A stretch of DNA of 64,000 bases from HKCCE3408 sp038530555 (GTDB lineage: Bacteria; Pseudomonadota; Alphaproteobacteria; Rhodobacterales; Rhodobacteraceae), in contig JBCBCN010000004.1 in NCBI GenBank assembly GCA_038530555.1, positions 269,318 to 333,317 on the forward strand, given 5' to 3'. Positions 25,139 to 34,239 of the stretch are shown piece by piece (position 1 is the first letter of the stretch; each line of letters opens with the position of its first letter). A program made the translations under genes and the position numbers. The notes beneath the pieces are model-generated. The model was not told where the DNA came from and made no database searches. It worked only from the letters and a program-made list of their open reading frames with translations.

Positions 25139-27199
25139 ATGGCCGAGGACGCGCGCGTGCGCTGGGAGGTCCAGCGCGATATCGGTCTCATTGAGATCGA
25201 CAATCCGCCGGTCAATGCCGCCGGTCATGCAGTGCGCGCGGGCCTTTTCGAGGCGCTCACCGCCTTGGCTGAGACACCGGGCCTCCGCGCCATCGCGCTC
25301 TACGGCGCAGGCCGCAGTTTTATCGCGGGCGCCGACATCCGTGAGTTTGGCCAACCACCCCGCGCGCCCAGCCTGCCGGAGGTGTGCAATGCCATCGAGC
25401 AGAGCGCCGTGCCGGTCGTCGCAATCCTGCACGGGGTCGCCCTGGGTGGCGGGCTCGAAGTGGCCATGGCCGCGCAGTCCCGGGTCGCCCTGCCCGGCAC
25501 GCGGCTCGGCCTGCCAGAGGTCACCCTGGGGATCCTGCCCGGCGCGGGCGGTACGCAGCGGGCGCCGCGTCTGATGGGCCTGGCTCCGGCGCGCGATTTG
25601 ATCCTGTCGGGCAAGCCCATCGGTGCCGAAGCAGCCCTGAAGGCCGGTCTGATCGACGCGGTCGAGGCCGGCGAGCCCCGCACCATCGCGCTGGCCGCCG
25701 CAGGGCACCTCATCTCCGGCACGCTCACCGCGCGGCGGACCTGCGATCTGCCCGTGACGCTTGACCAAGACGACCTGGCAGCCGCCCGCGCCGCCCTGCC
25801 CGCGCATGATTTGGCCCGGTCCAAAGCGCTCGACGCCCTTGCTGAGGCGCACCGGCCTATCGCCAAGGGCCTTGCCACTGAAAGGGCGCTCTTCAATGAC
25901 TGCTTGGCCAGCCCGCAGCGCGCGGCCCTGATCCACGCCTTTTTCGCCGAACGCGCCGCCGCCAAGATCCCCGAGGCCCAGGCCGCGCCGCGCGACATCG
26001 GCCATATCGGCGTGCTGGGCGCGGGCACCATGGGCAGCGGGATCGCGACCGCCTGCCTGATCGTAGGCCTCAACGTCACCCTGGTCGAACGCGCCCCAGA
26101 GGCGCTCGCGCGCGGCCAGGCGCAGATCGAGAGCAATCTCGACGGCGCGGTCAAACGCGGCAAGCTCAGCGCCGAGGCGCGCGCGGCTTGCAAGCTCACC
26201 ACCAGTGACGACATCGCGGCCATGGCGGGCGCTGATCTAATTATCGAGGCGATCATCGAGGATTTCGACGCCAAGGCCCAAGTCCTGAGCGCGCTCGAGG
26301 CCGCCTGCCCCGGCGCGCTTTTGGCATCGAACACCTCCTATCTCGACCTCGACGGCCTGGCCGGTCACCTGCGCGATCCAGGCGCACTGATCGGGTTGCA
26401 TTTCTTCTCCCCCGCCCATGTCATGCGCCTGCTGGAGGTCGTCGTTGGCCGCGAAACCCGGGCCGAGGCAGTGGCGACAGGCTTCAAGCTGGCCAAGCGA
26501 CTGGGCAAGGTGGCGGTGCGCGCAGGCGTTTGCGACGGCTTTATCGGCAACCGCTTGCTTCGGCGCTACCGCATGGCCTGCGATCACCTGGTCCTGGCAG
26601 GGGCGACGCCCACCCAAATCGACGCGGCACTTGAGGATTTCGGCATGGCCCTGGGCCCCTATCGGACCCTCGATCTGGCCGGGCTCGATATCGGCTGGGC
26701 CGACCGCAAGCGCCGCGCGCCGGACCGCGACCCGGCGGAGCGTTATGTGACCTTCGCTGACCGTCTCTTTGAGGCGGGTGAGCTGGGCCGCAAGGCCGGG
26801 CGGGGCTTCTATGTTTATGACGGCGACGAGGGCACCCCACCCAACCCGGCGCTCGACGCATTGATCGCGGCCGACCGCGCGGCCCATAGCGTCACGCCAC
26901 GCGATCTGAGCCCGCAGGAGATCCAGGACTACGCCCTCACCGCGATCATCACTGAGGCCGCAGAGGTCCTGGACGAAGGCATCGCCGCCCGGGCCAGCGA
27001 CATCGATGTGGTCTTGCTCATGGGCTACGGCTTTCCCCGCTGGCGTGGCGGCCCGCTGCACTACGCCGACACGCTGGGCGCCGGGGCCCTGGCCGCGCGG
27101 ATCGAGCGCTACGCAGATGACGACGCGTTTTTCTGGAAAACGCCCGCGCTTCTGGCCAAACTCAGCCGCGACGGCGGCACTTTCGCCGAGCTGAGCTAG
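25139..27199 (+). CDS. 3-hydroxyacyl-CoA dehydrogenase / enoyl-CoA hydratase (FadB/FadJ-like)
   Basis: A 686-residue bifunctional beta-oxidation enzyme. Residues 1-190 form the crotonase domain (SFIAGADIREFG oxyanion region, LGLPEVTLGILPGAGGTQR with the catalytic Glu). From about 290 the NAD-binding domain GVLGAGTMGSGIA begins, with LHFFSPAHVMRLLEVV and the C-terminal helical domains (GFIGNRLL..., MALGPYRTLDLAGLDIGW). It is about 30 residues shorter than E. coli FadB. It heads a run with two acyl-CoA dehydrogenases 10 nt downstream. Substrate chain type is unknown. Confidence 0.93.
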   Translation: MAEDARVRWEVQRDIGLIEIDNPPVNAAGHAVRAGLFEALTALAETPGLRAIALYGAGRSFIAGADIREFGQPPRAPSLPEVCNAIEQSAVPVVAILHGVALGGGLEVAMAAQSRVALPGTRLGLPEVTLGILPGAGGTQRAPRLMGLAPARDLILSGKPIGAEAALKAGLIDAVEAGEPRTIALAAAGHLISGTLTARRTCDLPVTLDQDDLAAARAALPAHDLARSKALDALAEAHRPIAKGLATERALFNDCLASPQRAALIHAFFAERAAAKIPEAQAAPRDIGHIGVLGAGTMGSGIATACLIVGLNVTLVERAPEALARGQAQIESNLDGAVKRGKLSAEARAACKLTTSDDIAAMAGADLIIEAIIEDFDAKAQVLSALEAACPGALLASNTSYLDLDGLAGHLRDPGALIGLHFFSPAHVMRLLEVVVGRETRAEAVATGFKLAKRLGKVAVRAGVCDGFIGNRLLRRYRMACDHLVLAGATPTQIDAALEDFGMALGPYRTLDLAGLDIGWADRKRRAPDRDPAERYVTFADRLFEAGELGRKAGRGFYVYDGDEGTPPNPALDALIAADRAAHSVTPRDLSPQEIQDYALTAIITEAAEVLDEGIAARASDIDVVLLMGYGFPRWRGGPLHYADTLGAGALAARIERYADDDAFFWKTPALLAKLSRDGGTFAELS

Positions 27200-27209
27200 G
27201 GAGCCCACG

Positions 27210-28394
27210 ATGGATCTGAATTACTCGCCCGAGGAGCAGGCCTTTCAAGCGGAAGTGAAGGCGTTCTTGGCCAGCGATCTGCCCGACGCGCTCAGCGAAA
27301 AGGTCCGCCATGGCCGCGCGCTCAGCAAGACCGATATGGAGCGCTGGCACGCCATCTTGAACGCCCGCGGCTGGCTCGCCGGTGCTTGGCCGCGTGCCCA
27401 TGGCGGCCAGGATTGGAGCGCCACCCGTCAGCACATCTTCGAAGAAGAATGCGCCCTGGCCCATGCCCCGCGCATCGTCCCCTTCGGCACCAAAATGCTC
27501 GGCCCCGTCCTGATGAAATTCGGCACGAAGGAGCAATGCGCCGAATACCTGCCGCGCATCCTCGACGGGCGCGACTGGTGGTGCCAGGGCTATTCTGAAC
27601 CGGGCTCTGGCTCAGACCTCGCCAGTCTGAAAACCCGCGCCATCCGCGACGGGGACGCCTATCTGGTCAACGGTCAGAAAACCTGGACGACGCTGGGCCA
27701 GCACGCCAATCGCATCTTTTGCCTCGTGCGCACCAGCACGGAGGGTAAGCCGCAAGAAGGCATCTCGTTTATTTTGATCGATCTCGACACGCCCGGCATC
27801 GAGATGCGGCCAATCCGCCTGATCGAGGGCGGCTATGAGGTCAATGAGGTCTTTTTCACCGATGTCCGCGTGCCCCTCGGCAACCTGGTGGGTGCCGAAA
27901 ACCAGGGCTGGACCATCGCCAAATACCTGCTGGGCCATGAGCGTCACAACATCGCCGGGACGGGCTTTTCGGTGGCCGCTTTGGAGGGGCTCAAACGGCT
28001 CGGGGGCGAGGTCCGGCGCGGCGGCACACCGCTATCGGCCACGCCCTGGTTCACCCGCGCCCTAGCTGAGATCGAAGCCGATCTGGAAGCCATGAAGATC
28101 ACCAATCTGCGGATGCTCGCGGCCGCTGAGGCGGGTGGCGCGCCGGGGGCCGAGGCCTCGATGCTGAAGATCAAGGGCACAATCATTCGCCAAGCGCTCA
28201 ACGATCTGGCACGCCGCGCGCTGGGGCCTGCGGCGGCGCCGTTCCCGTCTGAAGCGCTCGAGGGCAACATGGCGCTCGTGCCCGACGGCCATGCCCATGA
28301 GGCCGCGAGCTATTTCAACAACCGCAAGATCTCGATCTATGGCGGCAGCAATGAAATCCAGCGCAATATTCTAGCTAAGGGTCTGTTTTCCTGA
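27210..28394 (+). CDS. acyl-CoA dehydrogenase, FAD-binding subunit 1
   Basis: A 394-residue acyl-CoA dehydrogenase family enzyme. Signature segments are CQGYSEPGSGSDLASLKTRA, NGQKTWTT, and the C-terminal YGGSNEIQRNILAKG. It begins 10 nt after the FadB-like gene and its stop overlaps the next gene by one base, so the two dehydrogenase genes are co-translated. Such adjacent unequal pairs are known to form heteromeric acyl-CoA dehydrogenases acting on bulky or side-chain CoA esters; here this is an inference. Confidence 0.92.
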   Translation: MDLNYSPEEQAFQAEVKAFLASDLPDALSEKVRHGRALSKTDMERWHAILNARGWLAGAWPRAHGGQDWSATRQHIFEEECALAHAPRIVPFGTKMLGPVLMKFGTKEQCAEYLPRILDGRDWWCQGYSEPGSGSDLASLKTRAIRDGDAYLVNGQKTWTTLGQHANRIFCLVRTSTEGKPQEGISFILIDLDTPGIEMRPIRLIEGGYEVNEVFFTDVRVPLGNLVGAENQGWTIAKYLLGHERHNIAGTGFSVAALEGLKRLGGEVRRGGTPLSATPWFTRALAEIEADLEAMKITNLRMLAAAEAGGAPGAEASMLKIKGTIIRQALNDLARRALGPAAAPFPSEALEGNMALVPDGHAHEAASYFNNRKISIYGGSNEIQRNILAKGLFS

Positions 28395-29482
28395 TGGATT
28401 TCACGCCCTCCGAAGAACGCCGCCTACTGGGCGATAGCCTCACGCGCCTGCTCTCTGAGGCCTGCAGCCCCGAGGCGCGCAACGCCGTGGCGTACGAGGC
28501 GCCCTTCCACAGCCCCGCCCTCTGGGACAGTCTGGCCGAGCTTGGCTTGTTTTACGCCTTCGTGCCCGAAACCGCCGGCGGAATGGGCGATGGCGCGGGT
28601 GGCGCGGGGTTCGATATCGTCGCGGCCTTTGAGCCCCTGGGTCGCGCCCTCTCGCCCGAGCCGGTCCTGGGCCAACTTATGGGCCTGCGCCTTCTGGCGG
28701 CGGCGGGCGCGCCGTTGGAGGACGCGCTCAGCGGTCAGGACCTCCTGGCCCTGGCGGTGTTTGAGCCCGAGGCGCCCTATCACCCGGCCGACCAGACCAC
28801 CCAGGCCACCGCGACAGGCGACAAATACGTGCTCCAAGGCCGCAAATCCGTGGTCTATGGCGCGCCGTCCGCGACACGGCTTTTGGTATCGGCCTGGCTC
28901 GACGGCGCGCTGGCCTTGTTCGACGTGGCCGCAGAGGCGGCTGAGCGGGTCGATTACGCAATGGTCGATGGCGGCGGCGCGGCGGAGGTGATGCTGCAAG
29001 ACACGCCCGCCCGCATTCTTCTGCGCGACGCGGGCCCCGCGCTGGAGGCCGCACTCGATGCCGGGCGCCTCGCGCTCTCCGCCGAGGCCGTCGGTGTGGC
29101 CGCATCCATGCTCGAGACCACAATCGACTACCTCAAAACCCGCCGCCAATTCGGCAAGCCGCTTGCCGCTTTCCAAGCGCTGCAACACCGCGCCGTTGAT
29201 CTAACAATCGAGCTCGAGCAGATGCGTTCAATCAACATCCGGGCCGCCGCCGATCTGGAAGGTCCCAAAGGCCCCCGCTCGGTCGCCATGGCCAAGAACC
29301 TTGTCGGGCGCGCGGGCCGCCTGATCTCGGAGGAAGCGATCCAATTACACGGCGGCATTGCCATGACCTGGGAATATCCGCTGTCCCACTATGCCAAGCG
29401 CCTAGTGATGATCGACGCGCAACTGGGCGACGCGGATTGGCAGCTTGACCGCCTGGCCGATATGGCCATGCCCAAACGCTAA
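28394..29482 (+). CDS. acyl-CoA dehydrogenase, subunit 2 (divergent)
   Basis: A 362-residue second acyl-CoA dehydrogenase, more divergent than its partner: the FAD-binding YSEPGSGSD motif has no clear counterpart, whereas the C-terminal TRRQFGKPLAAFQALQHR and QLHGGIAMTWEYPLSHYAKR are kept. The start overlaps the upstream stop (TGATG arrangement). It probably pairs with the upstream subunit. Confidence 0.9.
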   Translation: MDFTPSEERRLLGDSLTRLLSEACSPEARNAVAYEAPFHSPALWDSLAELGLFYAFVPETAGGMGDGAGGAGFDIVAAFEPLGRALSPEPVLGQLMGLRLLAAAGAPLEDALSGQDLLALAVFEPEAPYHPADQTTQATATGDKYVLQGRKSVVYGAPSATRLLVSAWLDGALALFDVAAEAAERVDYAMVDGGGAAEVMLQDTPARILLRDAGPALEAALDAGRLALSAEAVGVAASMLETTIDYLKTRRQFGKPLAAFQALQHRAVDLTIELEQMRSINIRAAADLEGPKGPRSVAMAKNLVGRAGRLISEEAIQLHGGIAMTWEYPLSHYAKRLVMIDAQLGDADWQLDRLADMAMPKR

Positions 29483-29499
29483 TCGGCGCCAGGTACCCC

Positions 29500-29516
29500 C
29501 GATTGTCAAACAATCG
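29500..29516. promoter_or_regulatory. inverted repeat between acyl-CoA dehydrogenase and cold-shock genes
   Basis: CGATTGT-caa-ACAATCG is a perfect 7-bp stem with 3-nt spacer, 18 nt after the dehydrogenase stop and 158 nt before the cold-shock start. It could be an operator or a weak terminator; no U-run follows. Confidence 0.45.
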
Positions 29517-29673
29517 TCACTTGTGAAAACGCCCCAATTCTGTCACATGGGCGGCGCTGACGTTATTCTCTTTCGACCCGCTGTCTCCCCAACCGGCTTC
29601 AGTCTCTCGATCCAGACCGTCCAAGCCGCGATACCGCACTCCCGCGGGTATCACCTATTAAGGAGACACGGAT

Positions 29674-29880
29674 ATGGCCAATGGCACCGTGAAATGGTTC
29701 AACCCGACCAAAGGTTTTGGGTTCATCGCCCCGGAATCGGGCGGCAAAGATGTGTTCGTGCATATCAGCGCCGTTGAGCGTGCGGGCCTCACCGACCTGG
29801 CGGACAACCAGAAAGTGACCTTCGATGTCGAAGCAGGCCGGGACGGGCGCGAAAGCGCGACGAACCTGCAGCTCGCCTGA
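29674..29880 (+). CDS. cold-shock domain protein (CspA family)
   Basis: A 68-residue single cold-shock domain. RNP1 is KGFGFI and RNP2 is VFVHIS, and the fold runs MANGTVKWFNPTKGFGFI to ATNLQLA. It binds single-stranded nucleic acid as an RNA chaperone. An AAGGAGA ribosome site precedes the ATG. A likely long leader (from within 29517-29673) would be in keeping with post-transcriptional control known for csp genes. A strong terminator follows. Confidence 0.96.
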   Translation: MANGTVKWFNPTKGFGFIAPESGGKDVFVHISAVERAGLTDLADNQKVTFDVEAGRDGRESATNLQLA

Positions 29881-29906
29881 AGGCGCTCTTTGACACTTTA
29901 GAATTG

Positions 29907-29939
29907 GGGCGGTGCGGGAGAGATCCTGCACCGCCCTTT
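29907..29939 (+). terminator. intrinsic terminator after the cold-shock gene
   Basis: GGGCGGTGC pairs with GCACCGCCC, extended by three more pairs including one G-T, around a 6-nt loop, followed by TTT. It lies 27 nt after the stop and 14 nt from the convergent phosphotransferase gene, so it may act in both directions. Confidence 0.85.
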
Positions 29940-29952
29940 GCTTTGGAGCCCG

Positions 29953-30999
29953 CTAAAGCCCGAGCGCCCCGAGCGCCTTGAGCCCGGCCCGCGCGAAATC
30001 GGGCACGTAAGCGCCCATCTTCAGCCCGCGCTCCGGATCCGCGGCATTGCCATCGAGCGCGCGCTTTTTCACCCCTTGCAAGATGGCGGCCATGCGGAAG
30101 AACGCGAAGGCCAGATAGGGGCCGAAATCCCGCGGCAGCTCGGTCCCCGCCGCCTCGCCGTAGCGCGCGAGGAACTCATCGTCGCTCGGCAGGCCCAGGT
30201 CGGCACGATCCACCCCGGCCAAACCGCGCCCCTCCGCCCCCGGCGGCATGCGCCACTGCATCAGCACCCCGGCCAGATCGGCGAAGGGATGGCCGAGCGT
30301 CGAAAGTTCCCAATCGAGCACGGCCACGCAATCCGTCCCCGCCTCCGCAAACATCAGATTGTCGAGGCGGTAGTCGCCATGGACCAAGCTGAGCCGCCCG
30401 TCATCCTCGGGGCAGGCCGTCTCTAGTGCTTCGATCAGCGCGTCCATCTCGTCCAGGGGCTCGGTCTCGGAGGCGCGGTATTGCTCGGACCAGCGGGTAT
30501 ATTGGCGGCGGAAATATGCGCCGCATGGCCCGTAATCGCCCAGACCGACCGCCTCCAAATCCACGCTATGGATCGCCGCCAGCACCCGCGCCATCTCCGC
30601 CATTAACGCCCCGCGCTGATGCGTCTCGAACTCGCGCAGGCGTGGGTCCTGAAACACCCGGCCGGGGACCCGCGCCATTAGGTAGAACTCTGACCCCACC
30701 ACGCCCGGATCATCGCAATAGCCCAGCATGCCCGCCACCGGTACATCGGAGTGCGCGAGGGCCTTTTGCACCCTGAACTCACGATCCACAGCGTGGGCCG
30801 ATTTCAACAGCTTTCCCATGGGCTTACGGCGCAGAATGAAGCTGCCCGACGGGCTCTCCAGCGCGTAGGTCGGGTTCGATTGCCCGCCCCGGATCACCTC
30901 GACCGTGAAGGGCCCACGGAGCCCCGGCACATGCGCCGCGCACCAGGCCTCAACCGCGCCCACATCCAGGCCCATTGGCAGGCTCATCGGCAGGCTCAT
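29953..30999 (-). CDS. phosphotransferase family protein (APH / ACAD10-11 kinase-like)
   Basis: A 348-residue protein-kinase-fold phosphotransferase. GGQSNPTYAL, the nucleotide-binding FILRRKP Lys, the catalytic loop VHGDYRLDNLMF and the metal site LDWELSTLG are all present. Proteins of this type are fused to or paired with acyl-CoA dehydrogenases in ACAD10/11 systems that phosphorylate 4-hydroxy fatty acids before beta-oxidation. Its 4-nt overlap with the upstream acyl-CoA dehydrogenase gene strongly supports this pairing. The N-terminus repeats MSLP twice, so the exact start is uncertain. Confidence 0.9.
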   Translation of the reverse strand: MSLPMSLPMGLDVGAVEAWCAAHVPGLRGPFTVEVIRGGQSNPTYALESPSGSFILRRKPMGKLLKSAHAVDREFRVQKALAHSDVPVAGMLGYCDDPGVVGSEFYLMARVPGRVFQDPRLREFETHQRGALMAEMARVLAAIHSVDLEAVGLGDYGPCGAYFRRQYTRWSEQYRASETEPLDEMDALIEALETACPEDDGRLSLVHGDYRLDNLMFAEAGTDCVAVLDWELSTLGHPFADLAGVLMQWRMPPGAEGRGLAGVDRADLGLPSDDEFLARYGEAAGTELPRDFGPYLAFAFFRMAAILQGVKKRALDGNAADPERGLKMGAYVPDFARAGLKALGALGL

Positions 31000-32267
31000 C
31001 TTTTGGTGTACTTCCTCAGCTCAGCCCGCGCGACCTGGCGGCGATGCACCGCGTCGGGCCCGTCGGCAAAGCGCAAAGTCCTGAGCCGCGTCCACATCGC
31101 GCCCAGCGGGAAATCCTGGCTCAACCCGCTCGCGCCATGCAGCTGCATCGCCTCATCCACGACCTTCAGCGCCATCAGCGGCGCCACCACTTTGATCTTG
31201 GAAATCCACGGCTGTGCCGCGCGCACACCCGCATGGTCCATCATCCAAGCCGCCTTGAGACACAACAGCCGGGCCATCTCGATCTCCATCCGCGCATTGG
31301 CGATGATGTCGTAATTCGCGCCCAGTTCGATGATCGGCTTGCCAAACGCTTCGCGCGTGAGCCCGCGCTTGCACATTAGCTCCAGCGCGTATTCCGCCTG
31401 CCCGATGGCCCGCATGCAATGGTGGATACGCCCGGGTCCCAGCCGCCCCTGCGCCACCTCGAAGCCACGCCCCTCGCCCAGGATCACCTGGCTCGCGGGC
31501 ACACGCACATCGGTAAAGCGGATATGCATATGCCCATGGGGCGCGTCGTCTGTATGCATCACCCGCATCGGGCGCAACACCTCGATCCCAGGCGCATCGG
31601 CGGGCATCAAAAACATCGTGTGCCGCCCATGTTTCGGCGCTTGGGGCTCCGTGCAGGCCATCACGATAAAGAGCTTACAGCGTGGATCCCCCGCCCCGGA
31701 AATCCAGTGTTTCTCGCCATTTAGGATGTAATCTTCACCCTCGCGCCGCGCCTCAAGGGCGATCTGCGCGGCATCTGACGAGGCCACGCCCGGCTCGGTC
31801 ATCACATAGGCCGAGCGGATCCGCCCCTCGAGCAGATCGGGCAGCCAGGACGCCTTTTGCTCCGGGCTGCACATCCGCTCAAGCACTTCCATATTGCCGG
31901 TGTCGGGCGCGTTGCAGTTAAAAACCTCCGCCGCGATCCCGACCTTGCCCATCTCCTCGGCAATATAGGCGTATTCCACGGTGCTCAGCCCATAGCCGCG
32001 CGCGCTGTCCGTCAGCCAAAAGTTCCAAAGGCCCCGCGCCCGCGCCTCGGCCTTGAGCCCTTCCATGATCTCGATCTGCCGCTCGGTGAGCTGGAACCGG
32101 TCACCTGAGGGATGACGACCCACCTCGGCCTCATATTCGGCATCGAGCGGCGCGATCTCGCCCAAGACCATCGCGCGCACCTGCTCGACCAGCGGCCTCA
32201 CCCGGTCGCTCATGCCGAGATCCATATGCCCCGCACTGCCCTGCCCGCTGCGCTCATCGAGACCCAT
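30996..32267 (-). CDS. acyl-CoA dehydrogenase (ACAD10/11-like)
   Basis: A 423-residue acyl-CoA dehydrogenase. Conserved parts include YVMTEPGVASSDAAQIA, NGEKHWISGAGDPRC, GPGRIHHCMRAIGQAEYAL and LHGASGLSQDFPL. The RIHHCMR sequence is typical of the ACAD10/11 subgroup. It overlaps the phosphotransferase start by 4 nt, giving a translationally coupled kinase/dehydrogenase pair. GGAGG precedes the ATG at 32267. Confidence 0.93.
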   Translation of the reverse strand: MGLDERSGQGSAGHMDLGMSDRVRPLVEQVRAMVLGEIAPLDAEYEAEVGRHPSGDRFQLTERQIEIMEGLKAEARARGLWNFWLTDSARGYGLSTVEYAYIAEEMGKVGIAAEVFNCNAPDTGNMEVLERMCSPEQKASWLPDLLEGRIRSAYVMTEPGVASSDAAQIALEARREGEDYILNGEKHWISGAGDPRCKLFIVMACTEPQAPKHGRHTMFLMPADAPGIEVLRPMRVMHTDDAPHGHMHIRFTDVRVPASQVILGEGRGFEVAQGRLGPGRIHHCMRAIGQAEYALELMCKRGLTREAFGKPIIELGANYDIIANARMEIEMARLLCLKAAWMMDHAGVRAAQPWISKIKVVAPLMALKVVDEAMQLHGASGLSQDFPLGAMWTRLRTLRFADGPDAVHRRQVARAELRKYTKR

Positions 32268-32361
32268 GGCCCGCCTCCCTCCATTCCATTCGGCCACCAG
32301 AAAAGACGCCGCGCCCTGCAAAGTAAAGCTCGCTGCCGGCAAAGCCACCGCTCCGCCGCGC

Positions 32362-32395
32362 CTTCACTTTTCGAAAAATACTCGCGCCGGAGGCC
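32362..32395 (-). repeat. intergenic gene-end element, copy 3
   Basis: On the minus strand it starts 5 nt after the nitronate-monooxygenase-like stop and reads GGCCTCCGGCGCGAGTATTT then a TCGAAAAGTGAAGG tail, closely matching 15568-15602 in sequence and in position relative to the upstream gene. Confidence 0.6.
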
Positions 32396-32400
32396 CACCC

Positions 32401-33393
32401 TCAGGCGGCGAAGCGGCTCATCTTGGCCAGCGCGTCGCGGTACTCGGCGCCCATCCGGGCGATCATCTCACCTGCGGGTACCACTTTGTCGACCGCGCCG
32501 ATCCCCTGGCCTGAACCCCAGATGTCTTTCCAGGCCTTGGCCGCGCCGCCGAAATTCATCGAGGACGGATCGGCCTCGGGCAGTTGGTCGGCATCGAGCC
32601 CGGCCCGGGTGATCGACGGTTTGAGGTAATTGCCCGAGACCCCGGTAAAGAGCGATGACGTCACAATATCCTCCGCCCCGGAGGCCACGATCATTTCCTT
32701 GTAATCCTCGACCGCATTGGCCTCGGAAGTGGCAATGAAAGGCGAGCCGATATAGCCGAAATCCGCCCCGGCAATCTGCGCCGACAAGATCGCATGGCCC
32801 GTGGCGATGGACCCCGACAATAGCAGCGGCCCGTCGAACCAAGACCGGATCTCTTCCAAAAGCGCGAACGGGCTCTGCGGCCCGGCATGGCCCCCCGCGC
32901 CCGCAGCCACCGCGATCAGACCATCGGCGCCCTTCTCGATCGCCTTCTTGGCAAACGTGTTGTTGATGATGTCATGGAGCGCAATCCCACCGCAGGAATG
33001 CGCGGCCTCGTTTACCTCTGGCCGCGCGCCCAGCGAGGTGATCCAAATGGGCACGTTCCACTTGGCACAGAGCTCCAGATCCCGCTCCAGCCGGATGTTG
33101 GAGCGATGCACGATCTGATTGACCGCGAAGGGCGCGGCAGGCGCGTCCGGATTGGCCTGATTGTAGGCGTCGAGCTCTTCGGTGATCCGTTTGAGCCAGG
33201 CCTCAAGCGCGGACGGCTCACCCGGCGCCTCGCGGGCGTTCAAGGCGGGAAAAGAGCCGACCATCCCGGCCTTGCACTGCGCGATCACCAAATCGGGCCC
33301 CGAGACGATAAACATCGGCGCTGCAATCGCCGGCACCCGCAACCCGCGCAGCGCTTGGGGTAAGCGGCTGGGATCTCTCATTCCACCTGGCAC
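32401..33393 (-). CDS. nitronate monooxygenase family protein
   Basis: A 330-residue FMN-dependent TIM-barrel protein of the 2-nitropropane dioxygenase family. AAPMFIVSGPDLVIAQCKAGMVGSFPALN at the N-terminus, AAGAGGHAGPQSPFALL for phosphate binding, and ADFGYIGSPFIAT are all typical. True roles include nitronate detoxification and, in some relatives, enoyl-CoA reduction; its location beside acyl-CoA genes leaves the second open. A nearby ATG 12 nt in (MRDPSRL) is an alternative start. Confidence 0.88.
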   Translation of the reverse strand: MPGGMRDPSRLPQALRGLRVPAIAAPMFIVSGPDLVIAQCKAGMVGSFPALNAREAPGEPSALEAWLKRITEELDAYNQANPDAPAAPFAVNQIVHRSNIRLERDLELCAKWNVPIWITSLGARPEVNEAAHSCGGIALHDIINNTFAKKAIEKGADGLIAVAAGAGGHAGPQSPFALLEEIRSWFDGPLLLSGSIATGHAILSAQIAGADFGYIGSPFIATSEANAVEDYKEMIVASGAEDIVTSSLFTGVSGNYLKPSITRAGLDADQLPEADPSSMNFGGAAKAWKDIWGSGQGIGAVDKVVPAGEMIARMGAEYRDALAKMSRFAA

Positions 33394-33637
33394 GTATCTG
33401 CCTCCCTTGACGTTTGCGTCACCCTAATCCGCCCCCACCCCGAGCGGCAACCGCGCCGCTACGGCAAATGGCGGGATTTTTGCAGCGCGCGCCCAAAAGC
33501 TCCGGGCGCAACGTGCCGCGCGCTTTGATTTCGAGACGGGAAAGGTCGACTGGCAACTACGGTTTAGGCGAAACGAGGCCCTGCTGCCCCCGGGCGCAAG
33601 TCTGCTTTGAGCCCGCAGGTGCCAAGCCAGATTGCGA

Positions 33638-34024
33638 TCAAGCAGTAGCCTCTTCCTCGTCAAAAACCTCTATCGCGGCATTGAGCCCATTTATTGCTGA
33701 TGGGAAGCCGCCATACAAAGACATCTGCCATATGACCTCTGCTATTTCTTTTTGCGACAGCCCTGCTTTCCTGCCACCAGCGATATTGACTTTGAGTTGT
33801 GGTTTCGTTTGCCCGCCAATCGCAGTCAGGGCCGCAATGGTTGCTAAGTACCTGTCACGCAGAGGAAGTTCAGGTCTCGCATATTGTCGACCATAGGCAA
33901 AATCGACCACTCCTTCAGCCATTCCTGGCAGTAGATGACCGTATCGAGCGTTTAGCGTATCTTCCATGCCGGGATTCAAACGTTCTGATAACTCTTTGCC
34001 GATTTCAGTTGTGGATTTCGTCAT
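33638..34024 (-). CDS. carboxymuconolactone decarboxylase (CMD) family protein, low GC
   Basis: A 128-residue CMD-family helical protein: LRDRYLATIAALTAIGGQ, QLKVNIAGGRKAGLSQKEIAEVIWQMSLYGGFPSAINGL. The usual CxxxH redox motif of AhpD-like members is absent, so it groups with gamma-carboxymuconolactone-decarboxylase-type members. Base composition is visibly lower in GC (near 48% over 33661-33720 by eye, flanks about 65%), pointing to recent acquisition. Both flanks lack clear genes: 33394-33637 and 34025-34239 hold nothing I can support. Confidence 0.85.
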   Translation of the reverse strand: MTKSTTEIGKELSERLNPGMEDTLNARYGHLLPGMAEGVVDFAYGRQYARPELPLRDRYLATIAALTAIGGQTKPQLKVNIAGGRKAGLSQKEIAEVIWQMSLYGGFPSAINGLNAAIEVFDEEEATA

Positions 34025-34239
34025 GCTGCTACCTCAAGTCTCCCTTAAAAAAAACTCTTCCATCATGATGAAATTCTCTGCTTCTGGCCGTAAGGGCAAT
34101 GCTCAGTTCGTCCTGCAAACCTCACGCCCAGCGCCCACACCGACGGTCAGGCAAATCTCGTAAGCGCAGCATAAGACCGACTTGAAGCCCGAAACGGCCG
34201 GTGCTCGCGAGAAGCGGAAGCTCGCCCGGCTTAAGCGCT

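Noticed and set aside
33424..33663. 79-codon minus-strand ORF beside the CMD gene
   Set aside because: Overlaps the CMD gene end, has no clear ribosome site and no recognisable features.
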